NCBI GenBank assembly: GCA_963575745.1 | Contig: CAUYUJ010017786.1 | Span: forward strand, 1 to 64,000 | Direction of reading: 5' to 3' | Source of the DNA: Prorocentrum cordatum | Taxonomy: Eukaryota > Sar > Dinophyceae > Prorocentrales > Prorocentraceae | Length of the DNA stretch: 64,000 nucleotides | Part shown: in pieces, positions 12,560 to 22,700 of the stretch | Layout of the letters: every line of letters starts with the position of its first letter | Position numbering within the stretch: the stretch's first letter is position 1 | The notes under the pieces: generated by a model | What the model saw: the letters and a program-made list of their open reading frames with translations, nothing else | Told to the model about the DNA's origin: nothing | The model's database searches: none | Translations under genes and position numbers: made by a program

Positions 12560-13678
12560 CTATCCACGATTTCCCATGCCCTCCTGGGCCCGCCCACATT
12601 CCAAAATACTTCCAGTTCGGCGCGGCCACAAACTCGGCCCACTCAGGCATGATGGCGGGGATGGCAGCAGCATTCTCCGCAGCAAGCTCGGGAGAGATCG
12701 CCCCGGCCACAGGAGCGGCATGGCATTCACGAGCTTCGAGGGCAAGCGCGGCCAGTAGCCATCCTGAAGACACGGTAGAGAACAGCAAGGAACTTCAGTT
12801 TGAGGACGGCGGCTCCTAGATCATCGGCACATGCCGATACCGCCCCTCCACGTTCATGCGTGGCGCACGCTTGAAAGTCGAGCAAGAACGGGCCCAGCGA
12901 CGCCGCAAAGAGAGCTCCGCTCGCGGGGCATCCCTGGATAATGCCAGACCACACTGCAAAAAGCCAAGGCATCTGACCGCCCAAGACGCCGCAGCACTGG
13001 ACCTGAGCATATAGAACGGCGAAGAACCAGAGCAGCGGATGGGGGCAGAGACATGCGGTTCAGGACGCAGAGGAGCCAGGAGTGGGCGACAGACGGACAA
13101 GCCTGGGAGAAGCCGCAGGTGAGGATGGCAGGGGGGTCGATCGCAGCCGTCGGAGACATGGAAGCCAGCCTGGCGAAAGTGTCCAGCTCTACGACGTTCG
13201 TGCCGACTTGGCGACCGATCGCGAACCCTCGCTGCAACGGGCAGCTGACCCCGGCCGTCTCGAGAGCGAAAGGCCAGGTGACAGCGCCCGCCAGCATCTT
13301 ATTATCTGAGTTTTTTCAGCCCGAGCGGTCGAAGAGCACTCACCTCACGAATCGCCCCAAGACAATATCCCCCCCCTTTGGTATGAAGATCCCCAAGGCA
13401 TCGTTGAAAAACGAGAGCGGCGAGTTCCCCTCCAGAATACACCAGAGATGCTCGTCTAGAAGTTCAGCGGCTCGCGGTCCGCGCCGCCAAGCTGCATAAG
13501 GCAGCCGATCGGGGCCAGGCGCAGAGTCTTCTAAACGCAACAGTCGAGCTCGCATCCCCAGCAAGAGGAGGAGGAGGAATGTTGGGGAAGTCCATCTGGC
13601 CCCCGAACCCCTTGAGATAAGCCTCACCCGAGGCCTCCAGAACTTGCTTCTGCCCGAAAACAGGGCCCCAACGTCCAC
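12560..13678 (-). pseudogene. LINE reverse transcriptase domain, frameshifted
   Basis: RT motifs appear in order but in several frames. APGPDRLPYAAWR and IFIPKGG lie in the segment ending at 13,340. RPLGLKNSDNKMLAGAV spans about 13,330-13,280 across a frame change. The motif-A region reads LTCGFSQACPSVAHSWL, with Gly where the first catalytic Asp is expected. GIIQGCPASG (motif B) and SACADDLGAAV (motif C, ADD) lie at about 12,940-12,830. KYFGMWAGPG follows near 12,610. The lost Asp and the frameshifts make it non-functional. Confidence 0.88.
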
Positions 13679-13699
13679 GTATCTCCCGAGACATGTCCC

Positions 13700-14573
13700 A
13701 TGGCTGGGTGGCGATCTCCTGGGATGGCAGCCTGATACCTCTCAGCGTCAGACGTCGGTCGAACGGGGCCCAAATCGAAGCACGTTGTTGCAATCGTCGG
13801 ATCTGTCGCTGCCCTTTACGTCGTATATTATCAGGCGCCTCGTCCGTCATCGACTCAGCTAGCTTCGACCGTCGGGCCTCGAAATCCTCAGTCTGGAGCT
13901 GGTCAAGCCCGCGGGAGAAGCGATCCGCGTCGCGCAAGGAGAGCGCGTCAGTGTCGGGGTCGATCTGCACAAGACTCCGAGCCAGAGCGCGGGACTGCAG
14001 CAGGATGGCGCCAGGCCCACGGTCTCGCCACCAGACTGCCCGAGCGACCGAGCGATGCAACATGATGCGACCGAGTTTCCCTTTATCTTCGAAGCGAAGA
14101 ACAGCGTTCCGAGCACACCTGGCACCTTCCGTCATGAGATATGCATATAAGTCAATCATCAGCGGCGGCGAGAGCTCTTCCCAGGAGACAGCCTCAACAT
14201 ACGCTCGCATGAAATTCTGAAAGTACGAGGTGGCGAACACCTGCTCGGGGATGGGTCGGTCCTGGGGCCTAAGCTGAGGGGCCCCGTTGAGGTCCACCGA
14301 GACGGGGGTGTGGTCGTAGAGGTCGAGATGGTTTACTACTCCAACTTGATCGATCGTCGCCCCGAGGGCATTCATCTGAATGGGGCCCCACCCTGGAATC
14401 GAAACGAAGATGCGGTCAACGATGCTAGTCCGGTCGTTGGCAACCGAATAATGAGTCGGTTCATCTTTCTGAATCTCTACCATTTCCGAGAACAGCCCCT
14501 GCCAAAACTTATCCTTTCCTGCACGCCACTCGCGGTAGCCAAAGTGCGGCTGGAAAAAAATCCAACGGGGCAC
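13700..14573 (-). pseudogene. LINE endonuclease C-terminal half and EN-RT linker
   Basis: An open frame of about 370 codons. The first ~95 residues finish the endonuclease: SVANDRTSIVDRIF and the terminal DHTPVSVDL, which match the SxIDRI and SDHxPv motifs of APE-type LINE endonucleases. The rest is a charged linker rich in Arg, Leu and Gln that leads into the RT fingers. The same frame continues into the first part of the RT region, where it is replaced by another frame. Confidence 0.85.
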
Positions 14574-15110
14574 TCGGCATCGGGGGGGCCTCGCCCGCCG
14601 GGATGACTAAGGCTCGCCCAGGGGCAAGCCGCGCATGTTCAAAATCACGCTCGATCTCCCTCACCACCCGCTGACGAAGGTCCCGAGACATCCCAAAATT
14701 GCGAAAATTCCAATGCGAAATCCAACAGTCCCCAGACTCATCCAAAATCGCAGTGACGTTCAGAACTCTCCCATGGGCTATATCATCCCGGACTACATAC
14801 TGCGCGTGCACACCCATGATAGGAAAGGATGTGAGCATGCCACCTACATTCGCGCGCTCGTCCTCAGTGAACGAGTGAAACATCGTAAACGGTTTGTGGA
14901 GCTGATGCAACATGTCCTCCGCTCCCTCCCAAGTTCCATGAACCTCCTGGATCCCAAGATTCGTGGCGGGGTCAACAGAGTCCCAAGGTACCTGCTCTTC
15001 TTATCACGAAGCGGCAGACCATGGCGCTGCAGCGCTCTAGCGTTCCACGTCGAAATCGCGATCAATTGCCGAGAGGTTGAGCCGGCACCCCATGCCGCAA
15101 GAAGCCTGCT
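14509..15110 (-). pseudogene. LINE endonuclease N-terminal half
   Basis: LIAISTWNARALQRHG (about 15,071-15,024) is the opening beta strand of an endonuclease-exonuclease-phosphatase fold. Further on, in another frame, come VLNVTAILDESGDCWISHWN and ALVIPAG, the expected mid-domain strands (the latter normally continues into a GDFN motif). At least two frame changes occur inside 600 bp. Confidence 0.82.
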
Positions 15111-16431
15111 AAAGACACAACTCAGTGTCCTTCTGCTCCCCGAAGAGGGCATGGATGGAGCGCCTGACCAGGCCAGCGCCCATGTTGAGCTCACCCATGT
15201 GACGATCGCAGAACTGGATCATCGGCACCGTACCCGCAGGGGCAGGGGAGCACTGCACCACGCCCTTCCAAGATGTGCCGATAGCGATCTTCTCCTTGTC
15301 GGCGAAGAAGCGCTTGTCAGGGTATAGTTCCAGCAACTTCCGCACAGTCTTCTTGCAGCCCAGCTCGCGGGCCGCCAGCTTCGGGTTCTTATCGGGGCCA
15401 ACGTTGATGCTCGTGGGCGGGCCACCAGTCGGAGGGACGGCATGGAACTCACGCCAGCCAGCACCACGACTGTTGAGTTTGAGCGCGCCGATGGCCTGGT
15501 TGACACTCCCAGCTGCATATCCGCTCGCTCTGTCCCTTGACCTGGATCTCAAACCTCTTCGATACTGCGTCGCCCTGCAGCTCATAGTCCTCAGCGCCGA
15601 GGTTCGCCTCCGAGAGCCATGGCTGCAGGGAGTTGCCGACCGCCTGCTTGGGCAGCGGCACCTGCGTCCTGACTACAATGACCGTGGGGTCGATGGGACG
15701 GTCGAAGCCTCCGCCAGGAGCACGCGGGGGGGGGGCTCCTCACGGCGCACGAGCCCGAGCAAGTCTCGCAGCTCCTGCACCTCACGCACCAACTTCCCGA
15801 TCCTGCTGTCGTAGACACGAACTTCCGTCTCCGCCGGGAGCATCCTCTTCTCAAATGCCTTGTCGATACTCGCACAGTGCTGCCCCATCGTCATCGAGAG
15901 CGCCGAGATCAAGTTCACCAGCAGGAGCTGGTGCGGGACGGGGACGACCAGGCAGACCATCGTTGGGATATTAAGCCCTTGCCGTCGTGGTGGTAGACTC
16001 CGAAGCCGCTGTGAACAGAGGCGTGAGTCGATAGTGTTGGGGAGTGGAACCGCCAGTGCCAGCATGGTCTCCAAAATCCCAGATCCTGCTGAACCAAGCG
16101 GCGCACAAGGAACAGCAGGGGATCTAGCACCTTCAAGAGTGGGGCAGAGGTCCTCATCGACAAGGGCCGCGGCCAGTGCGGCAGCGTCCATGCCCTTGAT
16201 GTCGATCTCGCCGTCGTCGTCCTCATCCTCAACTCTCTCGTAGCGGACTTGTTCCTTCCAAGCTGACGACCAGAACGCTTGCCCCCAGGCGAGGCGTTGG
16301 CAGCCGCCGACATGGCGAGACGCGCTGCCTCTGCAGCGCAGGCCCGAGCAGAACAAGTGCGGTGAGGGCGAAAAAGAGAGGCGCAGGGAGCGCCGTGGCC
16401 TCCTGGTGGCCACAGAGATGGCTTGGGCCAC
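15109..16431 (-). pseudogene. LINE ORF1-like N-terminal region
   Basis: Two main open stretches. The first (16,431-15,673, ~250 codons) has an acidic segment YERVEDEDDDGEIDIKG and a predicted coiled coil around RIGKLVREVQELRDLLG. The second (15,585-15,109) contains NPKLAARELGCKKTVRKLLE and SWKGVVQCSPAPAG. No nucleic-acid binding knuckle is visible. The function is inferred from its position upstream of the endonuclease. Confidence 0.65.
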
Positions 16432-16498
16432 CTGCGGGGATGTAGTCCAAAGCTAATCGCTGATTCTCGGGCGTCTATAGTCCTTCACAACGTTCAGC

Positions 16499-16520
16499 CT
16501 TGAGCCAAAATGGCTACGGA
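16499..16520 (-). other. Dinoflagellate spliced-leader sequence (genomic relic)
   Basis: Reads T, CC, then GTAGCCATTTTGGCTCAAG on the minus strand, an exact match to the conserved 22-nt dinoflagellate trans-spliced leader (DCCGUAGCC...CAAG). Its first base abuts the target-site duplication at 16,521. It lacks the donor GT and Sm-site region of an SL RNA gene, so it is a cDNA-derived relic and not the SL gene. Confidence 0.96.
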
Positions 16521-16536
16521 GGGTTCACACTGGTCC
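16521..16536. repeat. Target-site duplication, LINE 5' side
   Basis: GGGTTCACACTGGTCC, identical to 11,377-11,392. It is followed by the CT-rich tract with which other copies of the composite repeat end. Confidence 0.93.
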
Positions 16537-16684
16537 TCCACCCTCCCTCCTCCCTCCTCCCTCCCCTCCCTCCTCTCCCCTCCCTCCTCCCTCCTCTCCC
16601 TCCTCTCCCTCCTCTCCCCCGCCCCTCCCCCTCACTGGCGTTGCGCGCTCGCCGCCCCCCCCCCCCCCCTCCCCCGAGAGGGTC
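16537..16684. repeat. CT-rich tract (end of composite repeat copy 2)
   Basis: CCTCCCTCCTCC-type repeat followed by a poly-C run; it lies just downstream (minus-strand sense) of the last visible exon of the long RCC1-type gene. Confidence 0.8.
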
Positions 16685-16777
16685 CCGAGGCAGCAGCAGC
16701 CGCTGCTTCTCGGCCTTCGGAACGGAGCGCTCGGGGGCCTCGAGCACGAGCGCCGCCGCCCCCGCGGCCACTGCGGC
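16685..16777 (-). CDS. Paralogue 1, exon 6 (partial, before blade 5)
   Basis: Encodes AAVAAGAAALVLEAPERSVP then KAEKQRLLLPRD, matching GGARALVVELPDREVPKPEK and the following QNVLVPQE of the paralogue. The 3' limit is unclear because the sequence runs into a G-rich tract; a donor near CCTCGG is possible. The next exon is not visible. Confidence 0.78.
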
Positions 16778-19700
16778 CTGCACGGCGGACAGCAGGCGAC
16801 CACAGACCATGCCGAGGAGACCCCCCCGGGGGGGGGGGGGGGGCAACGCCCTGCGCATGCCGACGGCCGTCAAGACACCGAGGCCAGCCCAGTGCTGGTT
16901 GCTTGGTCGATGCGGCGCCCCAGGGTGGCCAGATCGACCACGGCCACAGCCCAGGTGTTCCATACCGAGGTCGGTGGGTTCTCCCACGAGGGGCCCTCCC
17001 GAAGAATATGTTTGATTGTGATTGTGTATATTGTTAACTCACACTGAGAATCAGTCGCTCTCAGATTTGCTATTGGTCGCACTCATGCTTGCAGACTGTG
17101 GGAATGTCTCGAGCGAGCGGTTCTCCCTCGCACACAGGCGCTCATTGACAGATATCAAGAGAAAGACGTACCAAGAGAATGAGATGCACATATGGGGAGC
17201 CCCGCGTGGAGTAATTGTTTGTTGTGCCCCGAGGCCTGCACGGCGGCCACGGACATGGCGGAGGCGTCCGCCTCGGCCCCCGACTGCTCGCGGACGCGCA
17301 CCACCCGCAGCCCGTTCAGCTCCGTCCCGCCTGGGGGCCGCCCAGATTGGGGCCCGAGCTAGTGGGCAGATGCTCCTTCTGGAGACCTCCCTGGAACCAC
17401 TCGCTCCTCCCTCCTCCTCCTCCTCCTCCTCCTCCTCGCTCCACTCGCGCGTCGGTCGAACGTCCGTCGACTGGAATCGAACAAGGGTCGGAATGGAGTC
17501 TGAACCAGAGTCGAGCTGGAGTCGAAGCAGAAGCGAACAGAGCCGCTAGATGGACCCCGAAACCTCCCAAACGAACATCCGGGTCGGAGGATCGGGGGGC
17601 ATCGCCGACGCATCGGCGACGTAAGCGTGGAGAAACTCGGGTTCCACATTGCGCCACGTCGTCGATGCACCGGCGATGCGGCACGATCCACCGACCCCAT
17701 CTTCCGCTCATACCGCACCGCGCCAACTGGCCGCGGCCACCGTACCGGACGATAACGTACCAGCCGCGGCCACCGCATCGGACGAAACCGTAGCGACCGT
17801 GTCTACTGTACCGCACCGGCCGCGTCTACGGACAATACCGTACCGTGCCGCACACTGTAGCCCAAGCAGGTCAGTCAAGAAGAGGAGGATGAGGACGAGG
17901 AGGAGGAGGAGGTGAAGGAGCTGGAAGAGGAGGACAAGAAGAAGGAGGAGCAGGAGGAGAAGAAGGAGGAGGAAGCAAAGCGTCATCAAACAGGAAGGAG
18001 AGGAAGGACGACGACCAGACGACCGAGTCGTGCAACCGCGGACGGGAGCACGGGCCAACATTGGGCCTAGCTCGCACGAGGACGGGCCAGGCCATGCCTA
18101 CGCGAAGCGTGGCGCAAAACTATAGAACGACCTCCAAAGGCATCCCAGTTTTGGAATGCTTGCCAGCCCGCACACGAGAGACCAGAAATTTCTGTCTGCT
18201 ACGGGCTGGGGGTGTTCAGAAGGTCCTAGGCAACGGTCCTTATTGAGCGTACAAATGGCAACCTGACCAAAAGACACTTGATAGGACCCGTACAGGGTAC
18301 ACACCAGCGCGAAACGGAACACCAGAACCTGGTGCCCACTGAGCTCGACGATAGCTTTATCGAGCGGTGCACTGACTCCCTCGGGCCCCTGATTCGCATG
18401 ATCGGAACCCTCGCCGCCAAGGAACGCGTCAGAACCATCCAACGCCACCTGAGCAGCACGGGTGCGAAGGGGTGCGCCGCCTGGAGCTGGAGGTCCCTGA
18501 GGGCCATCAGCCTCTGTTGGACCGTGGGCCCACACGTGGTGAGCAACATCTCGTTGAGGCGAGCTGGGGCCCTACAGTCGGGACGTTGACCTAAGGAACC
18601 CTAAATAAGGAACGAGGCCCCTTTTTCCCATCAGTGAAGGTTCGATTTCCCATCGAAAACCTGAGGAGAACCTAGGGCAAGCTGTGAAACAATCAAGGAA
18701 CACGGAGCCCCTCTCCAACGAAAAAGGTTCCTTCCTCAGCGCCCCGTCTGTAGCAACAGCCAAGCACGCTCTACATTGGGAAAGGAGGGCCCCTAAGTGC
18801 CGCACTGTGCCCCGTGAGCGCGACGGGCCACGGGAGCCTGGACACGCTCTGCACGCGCGGGCCGATCACTCAAAGCATCACGATGTGCCATCCCGCACGC
18901 GCACCGCGCCACGAACTTACAATCGGGTCCCTGAAGAAGGAACCCTTTTCGTTGGGGAGGGGCTCCGCGTTCCTTAATTGTTTCACAGCTTGCCTCCGGT
19001 TTTCCCTATGTTTTCGATGGGAAATCGAAGTTCAACTTATGGTAAAAAGGGGCCTCGTTCCTTATTTCAGATTCCTTAGGTCAACGCCCCGACTGTAGCC
19101 TCCGCGCGAGCGTCACGAAGCATACAGTCGTACCACATCACGAGCGAACTGGCCACTGCGTTCCTCGATGCACCAGCCTCGGCAGAGTAGTCGGCCAACT
19201 CTCGTTGCCAAGAAAAAACTCACATGGGTGCCGACCCATTCCCAAGAACTCTGCCTCAGTCTCGTGGGCAAGGAGGGCACCAGTAAAATTGGGGCGGCTG
19301 TCGCCCCTGTACCCAACTGAACACTGCACGCCAGAGGTCGGCGCACTGTGATTGGGCGTCGGCCAATAGGGCTGCCCACGCCATACCCTCCTGAGCCATG
19401 CTCGAGAAGTCCGTCACCACCAGCGAAACTGCAAGTAATAGCTTGACTGCATACAGAAGACCCATACGCTCCGCTCTGCCCGCTGTCTGGATCGGCCCGG
19501 ACAGTGGACCATACGCATCACGCGAGACGGAGGGGGGGACATGAGAAGGAAACGTCACGCTAGCTTCCTTCTCCTGAGTCGGAGGCACAGGCGGCGTCTC
19601 GACGGCAGACGCGATGGCAATAGAATGGGAATTATCGAGCCCCTGCTCCTCAGCCACAGCATGCCCTACGCAACTGGGCCCAAAAACCTTCTCAGTACGA

Positions 19701-22700
19701 GAGATCGCCGACACCGCTCTCATGAAACTACCGAGAGCAAAATCAAGCCCCATCTCAGGAGCATTAGGAGAAAGGGAAATGGAATCAGAAAATCGAAGCA
19801 ACTTATCCGTCTCGGCCTGGTCTGCATCACGCGCGCAACTCTCAACCGAGGGAGCGACTGCGCACAGGAGCGCCTGACCGAAGACTCTGCACGTCGCCTC
19901 TGGGCAAACTTCCTCGGGCGCAGTTCGGAAGCGATCATTGGCAGGGCCCCAGCCAAGCAGCGCCGCACGAGCTCTGGGCCCGCGGCCACACTTGCCTCCC
20001 CCAGGCGCGGCAGCATGCCGTGTAGGGTGCCTAGACGATGCCAGTGGGCGCCCCACCTGCTTCCTGTACGACTTCGCCCTGGTCAAACTCAGTATGCGAA
20101 GCGCATGGGGTACTTGCAAGGGCTCTCACGGGTTTAAAGCTCCACGAGGGAACTGCACGAGGCTCCCAGGTGGAGGAAGCAGGATGCCCCCCCCCCCCCT
20201 CCCCCCCACCCGCATCCCCCTACCTCCGCCAATACAGACAAAAATCTGCACCCGCAACTGCTGCCTAGGAGTGAGAGCCTCGATCCCCCATGGGGCCGCC
20301 CACGAACGCAATGGAGGGGGCCCCCGCCCTTCCCAGCTAACACCCTCAGCTGCTGTCGGCACTCGGACATGAAAACGCTTAGTTCCTTGGCCGTCGCGGA
20401 GAAGTCTAGCTCCCTGAGGAAATGCTTGTGCAAACGTGCCTCCGATGGAAGAGCCAGCATGGTACTCAAAGGTCTCTGATCTTCGTTCCTGGGTCCAACA
20501 TCCTCCTCGTCCTCGTCGGCAAACGACACAGACGGCGACCTCGTACGTGGAAGACGCCTTGCTGAGGTAGGCGTCTCCTCTCCGTCGGCCGCCGCTGTCG
20601 ACTGATCTGGTCCTTTGCCAGCCCTGGTCCTTTCTCGTCCACGCGGGCCCTTCGAATGACGTGCCTGGTTGTTCTTGACCCACGGCTGCCTTTCGAACGA
20701 ATCCGCAACCGCGGCTGAGCCATATTCGCTACGTGGGACACCGCAGCTTCTGCAGGACAGCCGGTCCAGGAAGTCGGACGTAGCACACGATGCACAAAAC
20801 CAGGATTTGGAGGACATTGAGTGATGTTGATTGAGCAGCCGCCTTGCCTTCATAACGGAAACCTCAGACAATCTGGCAATGACACGAGCCTGAGCTAGCG
20901 CTTCCCGCTGGCGCCTATGCCAGGCGGGGTAGGTCTTCTTCCACCGCAATCCAGGAATATCGGCAGGCGCGGTCAGCCGCTCGCAACGGCCAACGCGCTG
21001 GCTCCGAACACTGGTACAGTACATGGGATAGACTGTGGCCGAAAGAGGCAATCGCCCCGCCTCGTCGCTACGCTGGTAGCGGACCCAGACAGGAATTCGG
21101 ATGGGGGGGGCGCCGCGATCGGGCCAAGGAGGAGGAGGAGAAGGAGGAGGAGAAGGAGGAGGAGAAGAGGGAGGCGGGCAGGACCCTCATCAAAGAGGAA
21201 GGCAGAGGAGGAGGACAAGCTATTTGCGCTCGCGTAGCATCTGACGTCCTAAGTACCCCTCCCTCCCATTCCTTACCATGGCGTAGATTTCCTCTCTATT
21301 CGCACAGTGGGATGTCGTAGCATGGCAAAGCATCACATGGCATAGCATGGTGTTGAAGATCAACGCGTAGCATGACATAGCCTGGCGTGGCGACGCCCCA
21401 AAGTGGGGGGGGCTTCCGCGGACCAAAAAATCAACGAATCGACAACACATTGGAGGGGGGGGGGGGGGGCATGTTTCAGATTTTGGGGCCGATTGGGAAG
21501 GATCGAAAACCATGCCGTGGCGTGGCACTGGAAGTAATGACGCCAGCGCTGTGGCGGGAGCACGATTCGGAACGAGCGGCAGCGCGGAAATGAGCCGAAC
21601 GCTTCAGCGGGAGCACGATTCGGAGCGAGCGGAAGCATGGAAATGAGGCCAGAGCTCCAGCGGGAGCAAGATTTTGAAAACAAAACAAGTGAAAACCCAG
21701 TTCACGGGAATCCTGTGTAAAAAAATACGCCGAGGGTGGCCGGATATCTTCAGGACGTCATCAGGGGAGAGAGGATAGTAGCATTAATGTTGTGTGATTG
21801 TGGAAGAAGAGGAGGAGGGAGGAGGAGGAGGAGGGAGGGTGAGGAGGAGGAGGAGGAGGAGAGGGAGGAGAGGAGGAGGAGGAGGAGGAGGAGGACCCAC
21901 TCCAGGGTCCCCAAGGGCCCCCCAGGGGCCCCCAGAATCCCCCAGGGCCCCCCAGGGCCCCCCAGTAACCCCCAGGGCCCTGCAGAACCCTTAGAATCCC
22001 CAAGCTCCCCCGAATCCACAAAAACAGCGCGCCGAGTTCCCTCCTCCCTGGAGGGAGGGTCATTGCTCCTTCTTACATCCTTTCATGCCTCCTCCTACTT
22101 CCCCCCTCCCCACCTGCCTCCTCATCCATTTTGCCTCCTCATCCCTTCCTGCCTCCTCCTCTTCTTCTTCCTCCTCCTCCTCCTCCTCCTACACCTCCTC
22201 CTCCTCCTCCTGCTCCTCCTCCTCCTCCTCATCCACCTCCTCCTCCTCCTGCTCCTCCTCCTCCTCATCATCCTTCCCCTCCTCCTCCTCCTCCTTTCGG
22301 TAAAACCGGCGATTATCGAAGGACGCCTTTCTTCCGGAGGGCCAGACCTCTCGACATGCGGCCCTGCTGGAATCGGGCCTTTAGCACCGCTGGGCCTGAG
22401 CCTGGCTTCCTCGTCATCCTCCTCCTCCTCATCATCATCCTTCTCCTCCATTCCTTCTCCGTGTACATAACTTCTCACTGTCGCACTCCGAGTCTGGTCA
22501 AAAAGGCGGGCCAGGCGTTTCGCCTCAGACTTCCTCACCATTCATCATCGCGAAGCATCAAAATTGGCAACAGCTTCACGCATGGAAGGCGGGTGGTTTT
22601 AAACATGTGAGTCTCGCCTTAGCGCCCGTGCACATACGAGCTTCACGGATTGAGGGCGGGCTGTTTTCAAAATGTGATTATCGCCGTAGCGCCGCGCAAA

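Larger units (their letters stand above)
11393..16520 (-). mobile_element. Non-LTR (LINE-type) retrotransposon with spliced leader at its 5' end, decayed
   Basis: A 5,128-bp insertion on the minus strand bounded by a perfect 16-bp target-site duplication. In 5' to 3' order: spliced leader (16520-16499), short leader, ORF1-like region with a coiled-coil segment (about 16,431-15,110), endonuclease-exonuclease-phosphatase domain (about 15,075-14,285), linker, reverse transcriptase (about 13,590-12,560) and a C-terminal region ending at a TAG near 11,432. Reading passes through at least eight frames and internal stops, so the copy is dead. There is no poly(A) tail; the 3' terminus is the palindrome CCACGCGTGG. 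Target-primed reverse transcription of a trans-spliced mRNA explains every boundary. The family assignment is firm; clade placement needs an alignment. Confidence 0.92.
18098..21051 (-). mobile_element. Internally deleted retroelement with zinc finger ORF and RNase H
   Basis: Minus strand. The 5' part (21,051-20,134) encodes SKSWFCASC...CRSCGVPRS, a C-x2-C-x10-C-x2-C RanBP2-type finger, then a charged Ser/Arg region. A second stretch (20,119-19,256) ends with an RNase H core: GPIQTAGRAE with the catalytic Glu, LAVSLVVTDFSSMAQEG with an Asp, and CADLWRAVF. A third piece carries ETEAEFLG and FFLGNE. No endonuclease or RT remains between the finger and the RNase H, so it looks internally deleted. 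Two 180-bp MITEs follow the RNase H, and further low-identity sequence (18,549-18,098) may be its 3' end. Confidence 0.65.
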
